Shown here in pieces: positions 1 through 9,444 of a stretch of 64,000 bases of DNA (the stretch's first letter is position 1; each line of letters begins with the position of its first letter). The notes under the pieces were generated by a model that searched no databases, was not told the DNA's origin, and worked only from the letters and a program-made list of their open reading frames with translations. This stretch comes from Deltaproteobacteria bacterium. Its GTDB lineage: Bacteria > Myxococcota_A > UBA796 > GCA-2862545. Where the stretch lies: positions 1 to 64,000 of the forward strand of contig SBGP01000092.1 of assembly GCA_006226595.1 (NCBI GenBank), in the 5' to 3' direction. The position numbers and the translations under genes are program-made.

Positions 1-130
1 CAAGGGCACCGTAGGGCGTGCTGAAGCACGTGACCGACGAGACGACGGGCGAAGGCGTGAAACGGGTCCAGAACGCGACGGGAGCGTTTTTCAGCATCCT
101 GCTAGCAGGCCGCCAGTCCCTAGCGGGCTG
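1..130. other. Window edge, no supported gene
   Basis: This is the 130 bases beyond the trpA stop. On the minus strand an ATG at 94-96 opens a frame that runs off the window edge, so the start of a following gene is possible. The purine-rich AGG touches that ATG with no spacer and only 32 codons are visible, so I do not call it. A small palindrome (CCTGCTAGCAGG) lies around 98-109. Confidence 0.3.
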
Positions 131-895
131 CTAGGCGGGAACGAGCCCGCGGAGCCACTCGGCGCCGTTCGCGCCGTCACCGAGCGCCTCGATGAACGCG
201 CTGCCGACGATGGCGCCGTCCGCGTGCCCGGTGAGCTCCTTGATCTGCGTCGCGCTGCGAATGCCGAAGCCGGCGCACACCGGGAGCGGACTCACCGCGC
301 GGATGCCGTCGAGGAACTCGCCCACCGGCGCGCTGTCGACCTGACCGCCGGTCACGCCGGTCTTGGTCACCGCGTACACGAAGCCGCGGCTCTCACGACA
401 CAGCATGGCCAGACGATCCGCAGGGGTCACCGGGGTGACGAGCTGCACGACCGCGAGCCCAGCCTCGTCGGCGGGGTCGCGAAGCATGTCGCACTCCTCG
501 AAGGGCAGGTCGGGCACGATGAACCCGGACACGCCGGCGTCGGCGGCATCGCGGACGACCCGCTCGAGGCCGTAGCGCATGAGCGGGTTGAGGTAGGACA
601 TCAGCACCATCGGCGCCTTGGCGTCCACGCCCTTCAGCGTCTCGAGGATCCACTTCAGCGACACGCCGTTCTTGAGCGCGACGTGCGAGCTGCCCTGGAT
701 GGTGACGCCGTCGGCCATCGGGTCGGTGAACGGCACGCCGATCTCCATGGCGTCGGCGACCTCGGACACGGACTCGACCAGCGAAGCGAAGCCCTCCATG
801 GTCGGGTAGCCGCTGGTCAGGTACGGCATGAGCGCGGGCGCAGGGGCGTGCTTGGGCGAGCGCAGCGCCGCGGTCAGGGTGTCGGCGGCGGTCAT
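131..895 (-). CDS. trpA: Tryptophan synthase alpha chain
   Basis: A 254-aa TIM-barrel subunit that cleaves indole-3-glycerol phosphate to indole and glyceraldehyde-3-phosphate and channels indole to TrpB. The two catalytic acids are recognisable: Glu51 in [10 protein letters not shown] and Asp62 in the MADG segment. The C-terminal half has the phosphate-binding GFGIRS and GAIVGSAF loops. Length is slightly short of the usual ~265 aa but nothing essential is missing. The ATG at 895 overlaps the trpB stop (ATGA), which indicates translational coupling. It is the last gene of the trpCFBA block. Confidence 0.97.
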   Translation of the reverse strand: MTAADTLTAALRSPKHAPAPALMPYLTSGYPTMEGFASLVESVSEVADAMEIGVPFTDPMADGVTIQGSSHVALKNGVSLKWILETLKGVDAKAPMVLMSYLNPLMRYGLERVVRDAADAGVSGFIVPDLPFEECDMLRDPADEAGLAVVQLVTPVTPADRLAMLCRESRGFVYAVTKTGVTGGQVDSAPVGEFLDGIRAVSPLPVCAGFGIRSATQIKELTGHADGAIVGSAFIEALGDGANGAEWLRGLVPA

Positions 896-2109
896 GCGCC
901 CTCCCCGAAGTCGATGGCGTTCATGAGGATGCCGAGGTCCTTGTCCCCGCGACCGCTGCAGCCGATGAGGATGGTCTCACCCGGGTGCTCGGCGGCGTAC
1001 TTGCGAGCACCGGCGAACGCGTGGCTGCTCTCGAGGGCGGGGAGGATGCCTTCGAGACGGCAGCACTCCTGCAGCGCGTCGAGCGCTTCGTCGTCGGTCA
1101 CCGCGATGTACTCGGCGCGGCCGGTCTCGGCGAGCAGCGCGTGCTCGGGGCCGACGCCGGGGTAGTCGAGGCCCGCCGAGATGCTGTGCGTCTCGATGAC
1201 CTGCCCGTCGTCGTCCTGGATGAGCAGGCTCTTGCAGCCGTGGAGCACGCCGGGACTGCCGTAGGCGACCGTCGCGCTGTGCTCGCCGAGGCCAGTGCCA
1301 TGGCCGCCCGCCTCGACGCCGAGCAGCTTCACATCGGCATCGCCGACGAACGGATGGAACAGGCCGATGGCGTTCGAGCCGCCGCCCACGCAAGCCACCG
1401 CGACGTCCGGGAGCTTGCCCGCGTCACGCAGCATCTGCGAGCGCGCTTCGCGGCCGAGCACGGACTGCAGCTCGCGCACGAGCCACGGATATGGGTGCGG
1501 GCCCACCGCGGAGCCGAGCAGGTAGAAGGTGCCCATCGGATCGCTGACCCAGTCGCGCAGGGCCTCGTCGATGGCGGCGCGCAGGGTCTGATCGCCAGTG
1601 GTCACCGGCACGACGGTCGCGCCGAGCAGCTTCATGCGACGCACGTTGGGCGCCTGGCGCTCGACGTCGACCGCACCCATGTACACGATGCACGGCAGGC
1701 CCACGCGGGCACACGCCGCGGCGCTCGCCACGCCGTGCTGACCGGCGCCGGTCTCGGCGATGATGCGGGTCGCGCCCATGCGCTTGGCGAGCAACGCCTG
1801 GCCCAATGCGTTGTTGATCTTGTGCGCACCGGTGTGCGCGAGGTCCTCGCGCTTGAGCCAGACGTCCGCGCCCCACGCGCGGGAAAGGCTCGGAGCATGC
1901 GTCAGCGGCGTCGGACGGCCCACCCAGGAGGCGAGCTCGGCATCGAGGCCAGCCCGCCACTCGGCATCGGCGAGCGCTTCCTTCGCGCCAGCCTCGAGCC
2001 GGTTGATGGCGGGGACCAGGGTCTCCGGGATGAAGCGTCCGCCGAACTGGCCGAAACGGCCGCGTCCGTCGGGGAGCTCCCCTGCGATGAGTGCCGCGAG
2101 CGCGGTCAT
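892..2109 (-). CDS. trpB: Tryptophan synthase beta chain
   Basis: A 405-aa PLP enzyme that condenses indole with L-serine to form tryptophan in the TrpA2B2 complex. The PLP lysine is Lys97 in the [12 protein letters not shown] motif, and the phosphate-binding GGGSNAIG loop follows in the C-terminal half. Length matches the classical TrpB1 family. The start was set at the ATG at 2109, which overlaps the trpF stop (ATGA). A much longer open frame upstream is only an antisense-like extension over trpF. Confidence 0.97.
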   Translation of the reverse strand: MTALAALIAGELPDGRGRFGQFGGRFIPETLVPAINRLEAGAKEALADAEWRAGLDAELASWVGRPTPLTHAPSLSRAWGADVWLKREDLAHTGAHKINNALGQALLAKRMGATRIIAETGAGQHGVASAAACARVGLPCIVYMGAVDVERQAPNVRRMKLLGATVVPVTTGDQTLRAAIDEALRDWVSDPMGTFYLLGSAVGPHPYPWLVRELQSVLGREARSQMLRDAGKLPDVAVACVGGGSNAIGLFHPFVGDADVKLLGVEAGGHGTGLGEHSATVAYGSPGVLHGCKSLLIQDDDGQVIETHSISAGLDYPGVGPEHALLAETGRAEYIAVTDDEALDALQECCRLEGILPALESSHAFAGARKYAAEHPGETILIGCSGRGDKDLGILMNAIDFGEGA

Positions 2110-2708
2110 TCTCCCTCCGTGGCGCGAACAGCGCCGATGAATGCGCGGATGAGTGTGGGGTCCTTCACCCCGCGCGTGGACTCGACGCCACTGCTGACGT
2201 CGACGCCGACGGGGCGCACCGTGGCGATGGCCTCCGCGACGTTTTCCGGGGTCAGTCCCCCGGCGAGAATCACGGGGACGTGCTCGGCAATCTCCTGCAC
2301 GTCCTCCCAGTTGGCGGTCACGCCGGCGCCGCTCTGCGCGCCCTCGACGAGCAGGCAGCCCTTGAAGCCCTCGGGGCGCAGCGCCCCCGGAGGCGCGCGC
2401 ACGACCATGTCCTCGCGCGTGGCGGGCAGCGCGAAGGCCCCGTCGGGAAGCAGCGCCTCGTAGGTGAACGCCTGCACCGCGTCGAAGCCGAGGTCGGCGA
2501 TCTCGAGCGCGTCCATCGCGGCGTAGTGCTTGTACACGGCGACCTTGAGCACGCCCGGCGACACCGCAGCGAGCAGGGTCTTCGCCTGCTCCTTGGTCAC
2601 CTGGCGCACGCTGCCCACCGCGAACACGAGCCCGATGGCATCGGCACCCGCCTCGCACGCAGCCCTCACGTGGTCGACCGTGGTCAGACCGCAGATCTTC
2701 ACGAGCAT
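2106..2708 (-). CDS. trpF: Phosphoribosylanthranilate isomerase
   Basis: A 200-aa TIM barrel catalysing the Amadori rearrangement of phosphoribosylanthranilate to CdRP, the fourth step of tryptophan synthesis. The start [10 protein letters not shown] holds the conserved KICG with catalytic Cys6. The C terminus has the GGLTPENV and GVDVSSGVE phosphate-binding strands. The ATG at 2708 overlaps the end of trpC by 10 nt, and the stop overlaps the trpB start. A long open frame reaching 3608 in the same phase is not the gene. Confidence 0.95.
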   Translation of the reverse strand: MLVKICGLTTVDHVRAACEAGADAIGLVFAVGSVRQVTKEQAKTLLAAVSPGVLKVAVYKHYAAMDALEIADLGFDAVQAFTYEALLPDGAFALPATREDMVVRAPPGALRPEGFKGCLLVEGAQSGAGVTANWEDVQEIAEHVPVILAGGLTPENVAEAIATVRPVGVDVSSGVESTRGVKDPTLIRAFIGAVRATEGE

Positions 2709-3505
2709 CGCCGTCCCTCCTCGAGGAGCGCGGTAGCGAACACGGCCGGGTCCCCGGCCCTCATCAGCGCCGAGCCGACCAGTGCGAGCCGGTAGCCCGC
2801 CGTGGCGAGGGGCCCGACCTCGTGCGGGTGATCGATGCCGGACTCGGCCACACCCGGCACCGCCGCCGGAAGGTGCGCGGCGAGTCGCTCGAGCCGCCCG
2901 GGGTCGACCTTCAGCGTGACCAGGTCGCGGGAGTTCACCCCGACGAGCAGCGGCTGTGCACCCGTCCATGCGGCGACGAACCGCTCGGACCGCGCGAGGT
3001 CCGCCTCGTCGAAGGCCTCGAGGAGCACGAACAGATCGCACTCCTCGGCCGCGCGCAGGCACGCGTCGAGCACCGCATCGTCGAGCATGCGCAGGATGAG
3101 CAGCACGCCGCTCGCCCCGTGCGCGCGCCCCTCGTAGACCTGGATGGGGTCGACGAGGAAGTCCTTGCGCATCACCGGCACCGGGCACACAGCGGCGGCC
3201 GCCGCGAGGTGCGACAGGTCCCCGTCGAAGCGCTCGGGCTCGGTGAGCACGCTGACCGCACACGCACCGGCCTCGGCGTAGAGCTTCGCTCGTCGGGCTG
3301 CCTCGCCCTCGGGATCGGCGGGGGCGGCGAGCTCGCCCGCGGAGGGGGCCCGGAGCTTGCACTCGGCGATGAGGTCGAAGCCCGCGAGCATCAGGCGCTT
3401 GGGCGCCGGCGTGGCCAGGGCCCGCTCGCGCATCTCGGCGAGGGACGCCGTCAGGGCATCGACCCGAGCGCGGGAAGAGACGGCCATGTCTTGAAGGAGG
3501 CCCAT
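2699..3505 (-). CDS. trpC: Indole-3-glycerol phosphate synthase
   Basis: About 268 aa; cyclises CdRP to indole-3-glycerol phosphate. Visible family features are the IAECK lysine region, the VMRKDFLVD segment and the C-terminal GVNSRDL and GVAESGI loops. The first motif ([12 protein letters not shown]) is somewhat divergent from the usual IAE-K-SPS-G. I chose the ATG at 3505, preceded by AGGA four bases upstream; an in-frame ATG at 3535 would add ten residues but has no ribosome site. Between these two ATGs lies a perfect hairpin, GTGGGG-CCAA-CCCCAC (3515-3530), which could affect initiation. It is the first gene of the trpCFBA block, 60 nt after the kinase gene. Confidence 0.92.
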   Translation of the reverse strand: MGLLQDMAVSSRARVDALTASLAEMRERALATPAPKRLMLAGFDLIAECKLRAPSAGELAAPADPEGEAARRAKLYAEAGACAVSVLTEPERFDGDLSHLAAAAAVCPVPVMRKDFLVDPIQVYEGRAHGASGVLLILRMLDDAVLDACLRAAEECDLFVLLEAFDEADLARSERFVAAWTGAQPLLVGVNSRDLVTLKVDPGRLERLAAHLPAAVPGVAESGIDHPHEVGPLATAGYRLALVGSALMRAGDPAVFATALLEEGRRCS

Positions 3506-3565
3506 GCGTTCCTGGTGGGGTTGGCCCCACTCCATAAGCCATTGGCCTGCGAGCGTCCGCCCTGC

Positions 3566-6500
3566 TCACCCCTCCTTCGCGCGCGGGCGCAGCACCTCGG
3601 GCATCCACTTCGGCGCGTCCCCGTGGTGCGCGCCGCGTCCCAGGCTCACCGCATCCTCCAGCCGCTGGAGCGCCTCTACGGCCTCGGTGTCGCCTTCGCG
3701 TCCCTCGAGCAGCGCACGCAGCGCATCGAGCTCGGCCTGAGCGGACAGCCCCTGCGCGAGCTTCTGATGCCCGCGCTCACCGAGCACACGCGCACCCTGA
3801 CCGTGCCGGCCCGCCGCGGCGACGGCCTGTTCGAGCTCCGCGAACTCCGGCGATCCGGCGAGTCCATCGGCCTGTCGCGCGAAGCGGACCCAGGCGAGCA
3901 GCACGTGAGCGAGCACATAGGGCTCGGGTACGGACCGTGCGACCTCCACCCCCTGCCACAAGTCTCGGCGCGCAGCGTCGACATCGCCCAGCGCGACGTG
4001 CAGCTCGCCGAGCTCGGCGAGATCCCAGGCCTCGGAGCGGCGATTGAGCACCTCACGGTCGATGGCGAGGGCTTCGTCGAACAGGCTCCGGGCCTCGGCG
4101 AGCCGACCCTGCTCGACCCGCCCCACGGCCAGGTTCGACAGGGTGATGCCCTCCGAGCGACGCGCGCCCAGGGCGCGATGCAGGCCCAATGCGCGCTCGA
4201 GCAGCGCCACCGCCGTGTCGAGGTCGCCCCGTCGCCAGGCGACGGTCGCGAGGTTGGTGACGATGCGCCCGAGCTGGATGCGGTGGCCGGTGCGCTCGGC
4301 GAGCACCTGCGCCTCCACGTAGATCTCCTCGGCCAGGGCGAGCTCGCCGTCGCCGAGGGCATGCAGCGCCAGGTTCGACAGCGCCTCGGCCTGGCCCCGC
4401 TCGTCGCCGAGCTCGCGGTAGGCGGCGAGGGCCTCGAGATAGGCCCCCTTCGCACCCGGTCGGTCCCCGCTGTCGCCGAGGGCGATGCCCAGGGCATGCA
4501 CGGCTCCCGCGATGCGATGCGCATCGCCGATCTCCACCCAGCACGCCTGGGCTTCCCGCGCCGCGTGAAGCTGCTCCTCGGGGTTCGACGCGTGGCTGTG
4601 GATGCGCGACAACGCATCCCACACCTCGCCCTCGGTCTGCCGGTCCCGCGCTTCCTGGGCCTCGGTGAGCAAGGGAACGAGGAGCTGCTGGGCCTCGTCG
4701 TTCGCGCCACGAGCGGCGAGCACGCGCGACGCAAGATGAAGGCGAATGCGCCGTCCATCCGCACCCATGGCGAGCTCGGCGGCCTCCCGGTACCGGCGCT
4801 CGGCCTCGGCGAGCGCGCCCTGGCCGAGTGCGCGTACGGCCGCCCGCTCGTAGGCAAGCGCGGCCTCCTGGGGTCTTCCGGACGCGTGCAGGTGCCAGCC
4901 AATCGCCGGCAGCCACGCCTCCTCTCCCTGGGCTTCGAGGGCCGAGGCGGCGGCGAGGTGCAGCGTGCGGCGCTCGTCGGCACCGAGACGCGCCCGCCCC
5001 GCGACCCACAGAGGGTCGTGCACCCAGGCCAGCGCCCCATTCGGCTGGAGCTCGAACACTTCGGCAGCGAGCAGCGGCCCCGCCTCGGCGATCGCTTCGT
5101 GCACGGAGAGCCCGAGCATGGCGCCGAGCACCTCGGCTCCGAGGTCGGGTCCAAGCACCGAGGCAGCGTCGAGCACGGTGCGCGAGCGCGCCGACACCCC
5201 CGTGAGGCGGCGCTCGACGAGCTCGTCGACCGTCGCGGGCATGCCGTCGAGCGCCTCGTCCCCCGCGATCACGCCCTCGGCGAGTGCAAGGCGCAGCGCC
5301 TCGGCGATGGCAAAGGGGTTGCCGTCCGTGAGTCCGACCAGCCACGCGATGAGCTCGGTGGAAGGCTGCTGAGCGAGCATATCCGCCGCCACCTCCGCGA
5401 CCTGCTCCGGCGTCAGTCGGGACAGGGCGACGACCGGCCGCTCGCTGGCGAGATCCCGCAACACCTGCGGCAACAGCCTCGGTCGCACCGTCGCCACCAC
5501 CGGCAGTGACAGGCCGACGCGCGCCGCCCACGCGAGCACGTCGAGTGACAGCGCATCCGCGCGGTGCACATCGTCGATCACGAGGAGGATACGGCCCTCG
5601 TCGGCGAGCAGCCCCAGCGCGCGCGACATGGCGCGAACCAGGCGCAGGTGCTCCGCTTCGGGGGAGAGCGCCTCGGTGCCGGGCTCACCGAAGCCCGGCT
5701 CGAAGCGGGCGAGCACTTCGCGGTGGGGGCCGAGGTCGTCGAAGAGCTCGGTCCGGGCCGCGAGTGCGCGCAGCGCCGGTCGGAACGCGCCGAGCGCGGA
5801 TGCCTCCCCCACACCGCGCCCCGCGCCGACCACGACCTGCCCTCCGCGACGACCCCAGCGGCGGGCAACGGCCTCGACCAGCCGGGTCTTTCCGCTGCCC
5901 TCTTCGCCAACGACGAGGCACAGGCCGCCCTCGTCGATCTGCCGCTCCACGTCCCGCAGCGCCTCGCGGCGGCCCACGAGGCGGGGTCGGTACAGGTAGG
6001 CCCGCGGTGAAGGTCCTCGGGTCTGCGGTGGCTGTGCACCGAGCGCCTCCAGGCGCGTCGCGACCTCGGTGGCGTAGGCGATGCGTTCGCTCGGCACCTT
6101 GGCGAGCAGCCCCAGGCACAGCGCATCGAGGCCTGGCGGCACGCCGGCGACATAGGCCGAGGGCGGCCGGGGTTCCTCGTGCACATGCGCACGAAGCACC
6201 GCCGCACGCAGGCCCACGAAGGGCGGACGACCCGTGAGCAGCTCGTAGAGGATGCACCCGAGGGCGTACAGGTCCGCCCGTGCATCCACGCCAGAGCCCC
6301 GAACCTGCTCCGGCGCCATGTACGGTGGGGTTCCCGCTCGCAGCGCGTGCAGGTCCAGCGCCTCGCGACCCCGCGCGGCAAAGCCACTGGCGAGGCCGAA
6401 GTCGACGAGCACTGGGAGGCCATCGGCGCGGATGAGCACGTTCTCGGGTTTCAGGTCCCGATGGACGAGCCCTTCGCCGTGGAGGAAGGCCAGCGGCTCG

Positions 6501-6952
6501 CACAGCGCGCGCACCAGGGTGAGTGCCTCGACGAGACGCCCGCCCGCGACCTCGACCAGGCCCAGGGGCTCCTCGGGCCACGACTCGTCGCCGAGGTCGT
6601 CGCCGGGCATGAAGGTGAGCATCGACGCGGTGGAAGAGCGGTCGCGCGAGCCGAAGCGCCGGTCCGCCATCTCCGAGAGGTGCTCGCCCTCGACCAGCTG
6701 CATCGCGAACCAGGGAGCACCATCCTCCTCGCCGTGATCGACCACCGCGACGATCTGCGGATGCCGAAGCCGCGACAGCGACGCGACCTCCCGGGTGATC
6801 AGCCGATGGTGGCTGCGGTCGGCGTGGATCAGCTTGAGCGCGACCCGCTGGTCGTCCGACTCGCGAACCGCCGCGTAGACCACACCGGTGCCGCCGCGTC
6901 CGAGGATGCGGTCGATGCGGAACGGCCCGATGCGGGAGGGATGCTGCGACAC
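3566..6952 (-). CDS. Ser/Thr protein kinase fused to AAA ATPase and TPR repeats
   Basis: A 1128-aa cytoplasmic regulator with a PknK-like architecture common in Myxococcota. Residues 10-300 are a Hanks-type kinase: glycine loop GRGGTG at 18-23, ATP lysine Lys40, catalytic HRDLKPEN at 164-171, DFG at 184-186 and APE at 213-215, so the kinase should be active. An inserted, acid-rich stretch lies at about 100-135. From about 320 a STAND/AAA-type NTPase follows, with Walker A GEEGSGKT at 349-356 and a Walker B-like ILLVIDD further on. The last 400 residues are Ala/Leu-rich helical TPR-like repeats. There is no membrane segment. Translation starts at GTG 6952. Substrates are unknown; trpCFBA lies 60 nt downstream and may share its transcript. 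Confidence 0.9.
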   Translation of the reverse strand: MSQHPSRIGPFRIDRILGRGGTGVVYAAVRESDDQRVALKLIHADRSHHRLITREVASLSRLRHPQIVAVVDHGEEDGAPWFAMQLVEGEHLSEMADRRFGSRDRSSTASMLTFMPGDDLGDESWPEEPLGLVEVAGGRLVEALTLVRALCEPLAFLHGEGLVHRDLKPENVLIRADGLPVLVDFGLASGFAARGREALDLHALRAGTPPYMAPEQVRGSGVDARADLYALGCILYELLTGRPPFVGLRAAVLRAHVHEEPRPPSAYVAGVPPGLDALCLGLLAKVPSERIAYATEVATRLEALGAQPPQTRGPSPRAYLYRPRLVGRREALRDVERQIDEGGLCLVVGEEGSGKTRLVEAVARRWGRRGGQVVVGAGRGVGEASALGAFRPALRALAARTELFDDLGPHREVLARFEPGFGEPGTEALSPEAEHLRLVRAMSRALGLLADEGRILLVIDDVHRADALSLDVLAWAARVGLSLPVVATVRPRLLPQVLRDLASERPVVALSRLTPEQVAEVAADMLAQQPSTELIAWLVGLTDGNPFAIAEALRLALAEGVIAGDEALDGMPATVDELVERRLTGVSARSRTVLDAASVLGPDLGAEVLGAMLGLSVHEAIAEAGPLLAAEVFELQPNGALAWVHDPLWVAGRARLGADERRTLHLAAASALEAQGEEAWLPAIGWHLHASGRPQEAALAYERAAVRALGQGALAEAERRYREAAELAMGADGRRIRLHLASRVLAARGANDEAQQLLVPLLTEAQEARDRQTEGEVWDALSRIHSHASNPEEQLHAAREAQACWVEIGDAHRIAGAVHALGIALGDSGDRPGAKGAYLEALAAYRELGDERGQAEALSNLALHALGDGELALAEEIYVEAQVLAERTGHRIQLGRIVTNLATVAWRRGDLDTAVALLERALGLHRALGARRSEGITLSNLAVGRVEQGRLAEARSLFDEALAIDREVLNRRSEAWDLAELGELHVALGDVDAARRDLWQGVEVARSVPEPYVLAHVLLAWVRFARQADGLAGSPEFAELEQAVAAAGRHGQGARVLGERGHQKLAQGLSAQAELDALRALLEGREGDTEAVEALQRLEDAVSLGRGAHHGDAPKWMPEVLRPRAKEG

Positions 6953-6990
6953 CGGCCCAGCCTACTGCGAGTCGGCGCCGAGCCCGAGGC

Positions 6991-8367
6991 TCAGTTGAAG
7001 ACCTGGACCGCCGAGAAGTCGAGGGTCGTGCTCCCCTCGACCACCACAAGCACCCAGTTCGGGCAGTAGGGGTCGAGGTTGGTGATCTCGGTGCAGCCGT
7101 TGCCGGTGTCGTTGAACGTGTAGCCCGGCGACTGCTGCGGGTAGTAGGTGATGCCCACGCTCGTGCCACCGGCGGGGGTGATGCACGCGCGAATGGTCGC
7201 TCCCGCCGGCACTTCCACGTAGTAGCTGTACTTGTAGCCGACCGCGTTGAGGTCGATGCTCACCGAAGGCACTCCCAGGGACACGGGCTCGACCCGCTCC
7301 TCGCCGAGCGCGGCCCGCTCGCTGGTGTACTCGGGCTTGTCGGTCTTGTTGCAGATGTCGGTGTCGGTGTCGGTGTCGGCATCGGTGTCCGCGTCGCTGT
7401 CACTGTCGCTGTCGCTGTCGCTGTCGCTATCGCTGTCGGCGTCGGTGTCGGTGTCGGTGTCCGCCTCCGGATCCACGAGGCAGTTCGCCATTGCCGCGGG
7501 CACGAAGGTGAGTGCGTGGGCATCGCCGTTCGCGAGCCCCGCCTCGTCACCCATCGTGAGGTAGCCGGCCATCACGAGGTCGAGCAGCACCATCACCTCG
7601 TAAGGGTCCCCACCCACGACGCACGCGCCGTTGTGCTCGATCAGCGCCGGGTTGCCGTCGAGGACCTCGGCGGTGACCAGCTCTTCCGACATCTCGAAGT
7701 TGTTGGTGCGTGCCAGCCACTTCGCGCCGAGGCGGTATCGCTCGCCGTCGCCCTGCCACCCTCCTTCCTCGGCGTCGATGGTCCACAGGGCCGCGACCGC
7801 GGCCGGGGTGGGTGGGGTGAACTGGACGGCCATGTCGACGCGCTGATCCGGCAGGGCATCGGAGGGCGGAACCGTCCACGCGGCGGTCGCCGTGAGGTCG
7901 AGGGCGCTGAGCTCGGTGCTGAGCTCGAGATAGGTGACGTCGCCCGTGGTCTCGACCGGGAAGGTCATCGCCGTGATCGTGGGGGGGTCGAGCTCCCACG
8001 AGTAGGTCCAGTCGTAGTCCAGGCCCGCCCCCTCGGTCTGCACGAAGCTGTCCTGGATCACCACGTGAGGCGTGCCGACCTCCACCTCTCGATGCAGGGT
8101 GAAGTCGCAGGGCTGCCGAAAGACGACGCCGTCCGGGCCCACGTTGTAGTGCACGACCTCGCCGTTGGCGCTCACCTCGTCGTCGGCACGCTCGATGGTG
8201 ATCTCGGACCCCGTGACTCCCTCGGGAAGAGCCCCGATGGGGCACCGCAGGCTCGCACCTCCGTCGTCGGACGTGACCTCGGTCTCCTTCACAGGCGGGT
8301 TGCAGGCCATGTGCATCGCGTAGAACGCGTACACCAACGTCCCGTGAACCAGCGTCTTCCACGACAT
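6991..8367 (-). CDS. Secreted lipoprotein-like protein with Asp/Thr/Ser linker
   Basis: A 458-aa protein of unknown function. The ATG at 8367 has a strong GGAGG upstream. The first 22 residues form an export signal ending in MHMAC, a weak lipobox, so surface anchoring is inferred rather than certain. The central part is rich in beta-prone, Trp/Tyr-containing sequence. A ~38-residue Asp-Thr/Ser/Ala alternating linker precedes the C-terminal domain. The final ~100 residues look like a pre-peptidase-type beta-sandwich, but I cannot assign a family. Two other proteins in this window carry the same linker type. Confidence 0.75.
   Translation of the reverse strand: MSWKTLVHGTLVYAFYAMHMACNPPVKETEVTSDDGGASLRCPIGALPEGVTGSEITIERADDEVSANGEVVHYNVGPDGVVFRQPCDFTLHREVEVGTPHVVIQDSFVQTEGAGLDYDWTYSWELDPPTITAMTFPVETTGDVTYLELSTELSALDLTATAAWTVPPSDALPDQRVDMAVQFTPPTPAAVAALWTIDAEEGGWQGDGERYRLGAKWLARTNNFEMSEELVTAEVLDGNPALIEHNGACVVGGDPYEVMVLLDLVMAGYLTMGDEAGLANGDAHALTFVPAAMANCLVDPEADTDTDTDADSDSDSDSDSDSDSDADTDADTDTDTDICNKTDKPEYTSERAALGEERVEPVSLGVPSVSIDLNAVGYKYSYYVEVPAGATIRACITPAGGTSVGITYYPQQSPGYTFNDTGNGCTEITNLDPYCPNWVLVVVEGSTTLDFSAVQVFN
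7356..7470. repeat. Microsatellite-like GTCGGT/GTCGCT repeat coding for Asp-Thr/Asp-Ser linker
   Basis: About 115 bp of near-perfect 6-bp units (GTCGGT, GTCGCT, GTCGGC on the plus strand). In the minus-strand gene they encode alternating Asp with Thr, Ser or Ala. The run stays in frame and forms a flexible acidic linker. It is prone to slippage. Confidence 0.85.
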
Positions 8368-8398
8368 ACCGCCTCCTCCCGGGAGTATACGGCAGCGC

Positions 8399-9313
8399 CT
8401 ATCCGGAGCCGGCCTCTCCGGTGAACAGTGGAATCCGCGCCGTGAGCTCCTCGACCAGGAAGTCCCGCACCGCCTTGACCCGCGCCGTGTGCCGCAGGTC
8501 CGGGTGGATGAGTACCCACAGAGCAAAGTCGTCCTTCGGGAAGAAGTCGACGCGCACGAGGTCTTGCATGTCCGCACAGGAGTAGCAGGACATGGGCATC
8601 AGGCCCGCACCGGCGCGGCAGGCGGCGATGGCGGTGGCCGAGTTGTTGGTGCGGAACACGATGTGGGCCTCGGCCTCGGCCTCGGTCGGGAACACGGCGG
8701 GAACCAGCCAACCGATCACGCCGTTCAGGGCCACGAAGTCGTGCTCGTTCACGGGGCGCTCGCCGGCGCGTTCCAGGTACTCGCGCGTCGCGTACAAGCC
8801 GAAGCGAAAGTCACAGATACGCTTGCCGAGCATGTCGCCAGGAGGGCTGCTCGTCGCGCGAATGGCGACGTCGGCCTGGCGACGCCGGAGGTTGAGGTAC
8901 TCGAAGCCAGACACCGCCTCGACCGTGACGCCGGGGTGCTGCATGCGAAACCGCGTGAGCAGCTGGGGAAGCAGCGTGGCGGCCATCACCTCCATTGCGG
9001 TGACCACGACGTGGCCGCGCAGCTCCCCGTCGAGTCCGAGCACCTCGCGGTGCAGCGCGTCGAACTCGGCCTCTACCCGCTCCCCGAACCTGAGCGCGAG
9101 CTGGCCGGCCTCGGTCATCTCGTAGCCGCCGGGCAGGCGCTCGAAGAACCGCACCCCGACGGACTCTTCGATCTGGCCGATCCGCCGGTACACGGTGGAG
9201 TGGTTGCAGCCGAGGCGACGGGCCGCTCCCGACAGGGAACCGGTGCGACAGATGGCCAGAACCACCTGCAGATCGCTCCACGCCATCTCCTCGAGCCGCC
9301 CGGGGCGGGGCAT
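8399..9313 (-). CDS. LysR-family transcriptional regulator
   Basis: A 304-aa DNA-binding regulator. The winged helix-turn-helix is at about residues 15-70 (LSGAARRLGCNHSTVYRRI recognition region). A LysR-substrate-like effector domain follows, from about 95 to 295, with the typical ADVAIRAT strand. It is transcribed divergently from the cupin gene at 9445, and the 131-bp spacer holds repeated GTTCGTGCA motifs. That is the usual arrangement for a LysR protein controlling its neighbour and itself. The effector is unknown. The ATG at 9313 is chosen over a longer open frame that crosses the divergent promoter region. Confidence 0.9.
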   Translation of the reverse strand: MPRPGRLEEMAWSDLQVVLAICRTGSLSGAARRLGCNHSTVYRRIGQIEESVGVRFFERLPGGYEMTEAGQLALRFGERVEAEFDALHREVLGLDGELRGHVVVTAMEVMAATLLPQLLTRFRMQHPGVTVEAVSGFEYLNLRRRQADVAIRATSSPPGDMLGKRICDFRFGLYATREYLERAGERPVNEHDFVALNGVIGWLVPAVFPTEAEAEAHIVFRTNNSATAIAACRAGAGLMPMSCYSCADMQDLVRVDFFPKDDFALWVLIHPDLRHTARVKAVRDFLVEELTARIPLFTGEAGSG

Positions 9314-9327
9314 CCGGCCTCCTGTGC

Positions 9328-9370
9328 GTTCGTGCAAAGGTCGTTGGCGATCTTTGCGAATGTTCGTGCA
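9328..9370. promoter_or_regulatory. Candidate LysR operator repeats
   Basis: In the divergent spacer, GTTCGTGCAAAG (9328-9339) and GTTCGTGCA (9362-9370) form a direct repeat. CTTTGCGAA (9352-9360) is an imperfect inverted copy of the first. Such interrupted dyads are typical LysR-type binding sites; binding itself is inferred. Confidence 0.45.
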
Positions 9371-9444
9371 GACCTCGACACCGTACCTTGGACTCACCTT
9401 GCGGGGCCACCCCGCCGGTGACTGAAAAAGCCAAGGAGAATCCC

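Noticed and set aside
1-96. Possible start of a gene reading off the left edge on the minus strand
   Set aside because: Only 32 codons are visible and the nearby AGG abuts the ATG; evidence is insufficient for a call.
3536-3565. Promoter for trpCFBA in the kinase-trpC gap
   Set aside because: I see no convincing -35/-10 pair in this short stretch, so none is annotated.
2106-3608. Long 500-residue frame upstream of and including trpF
   Set aside because: The upstream part overlaps trpC in another phase and shows no domain; the ATG at 2708 gives a normal-length TrpF.
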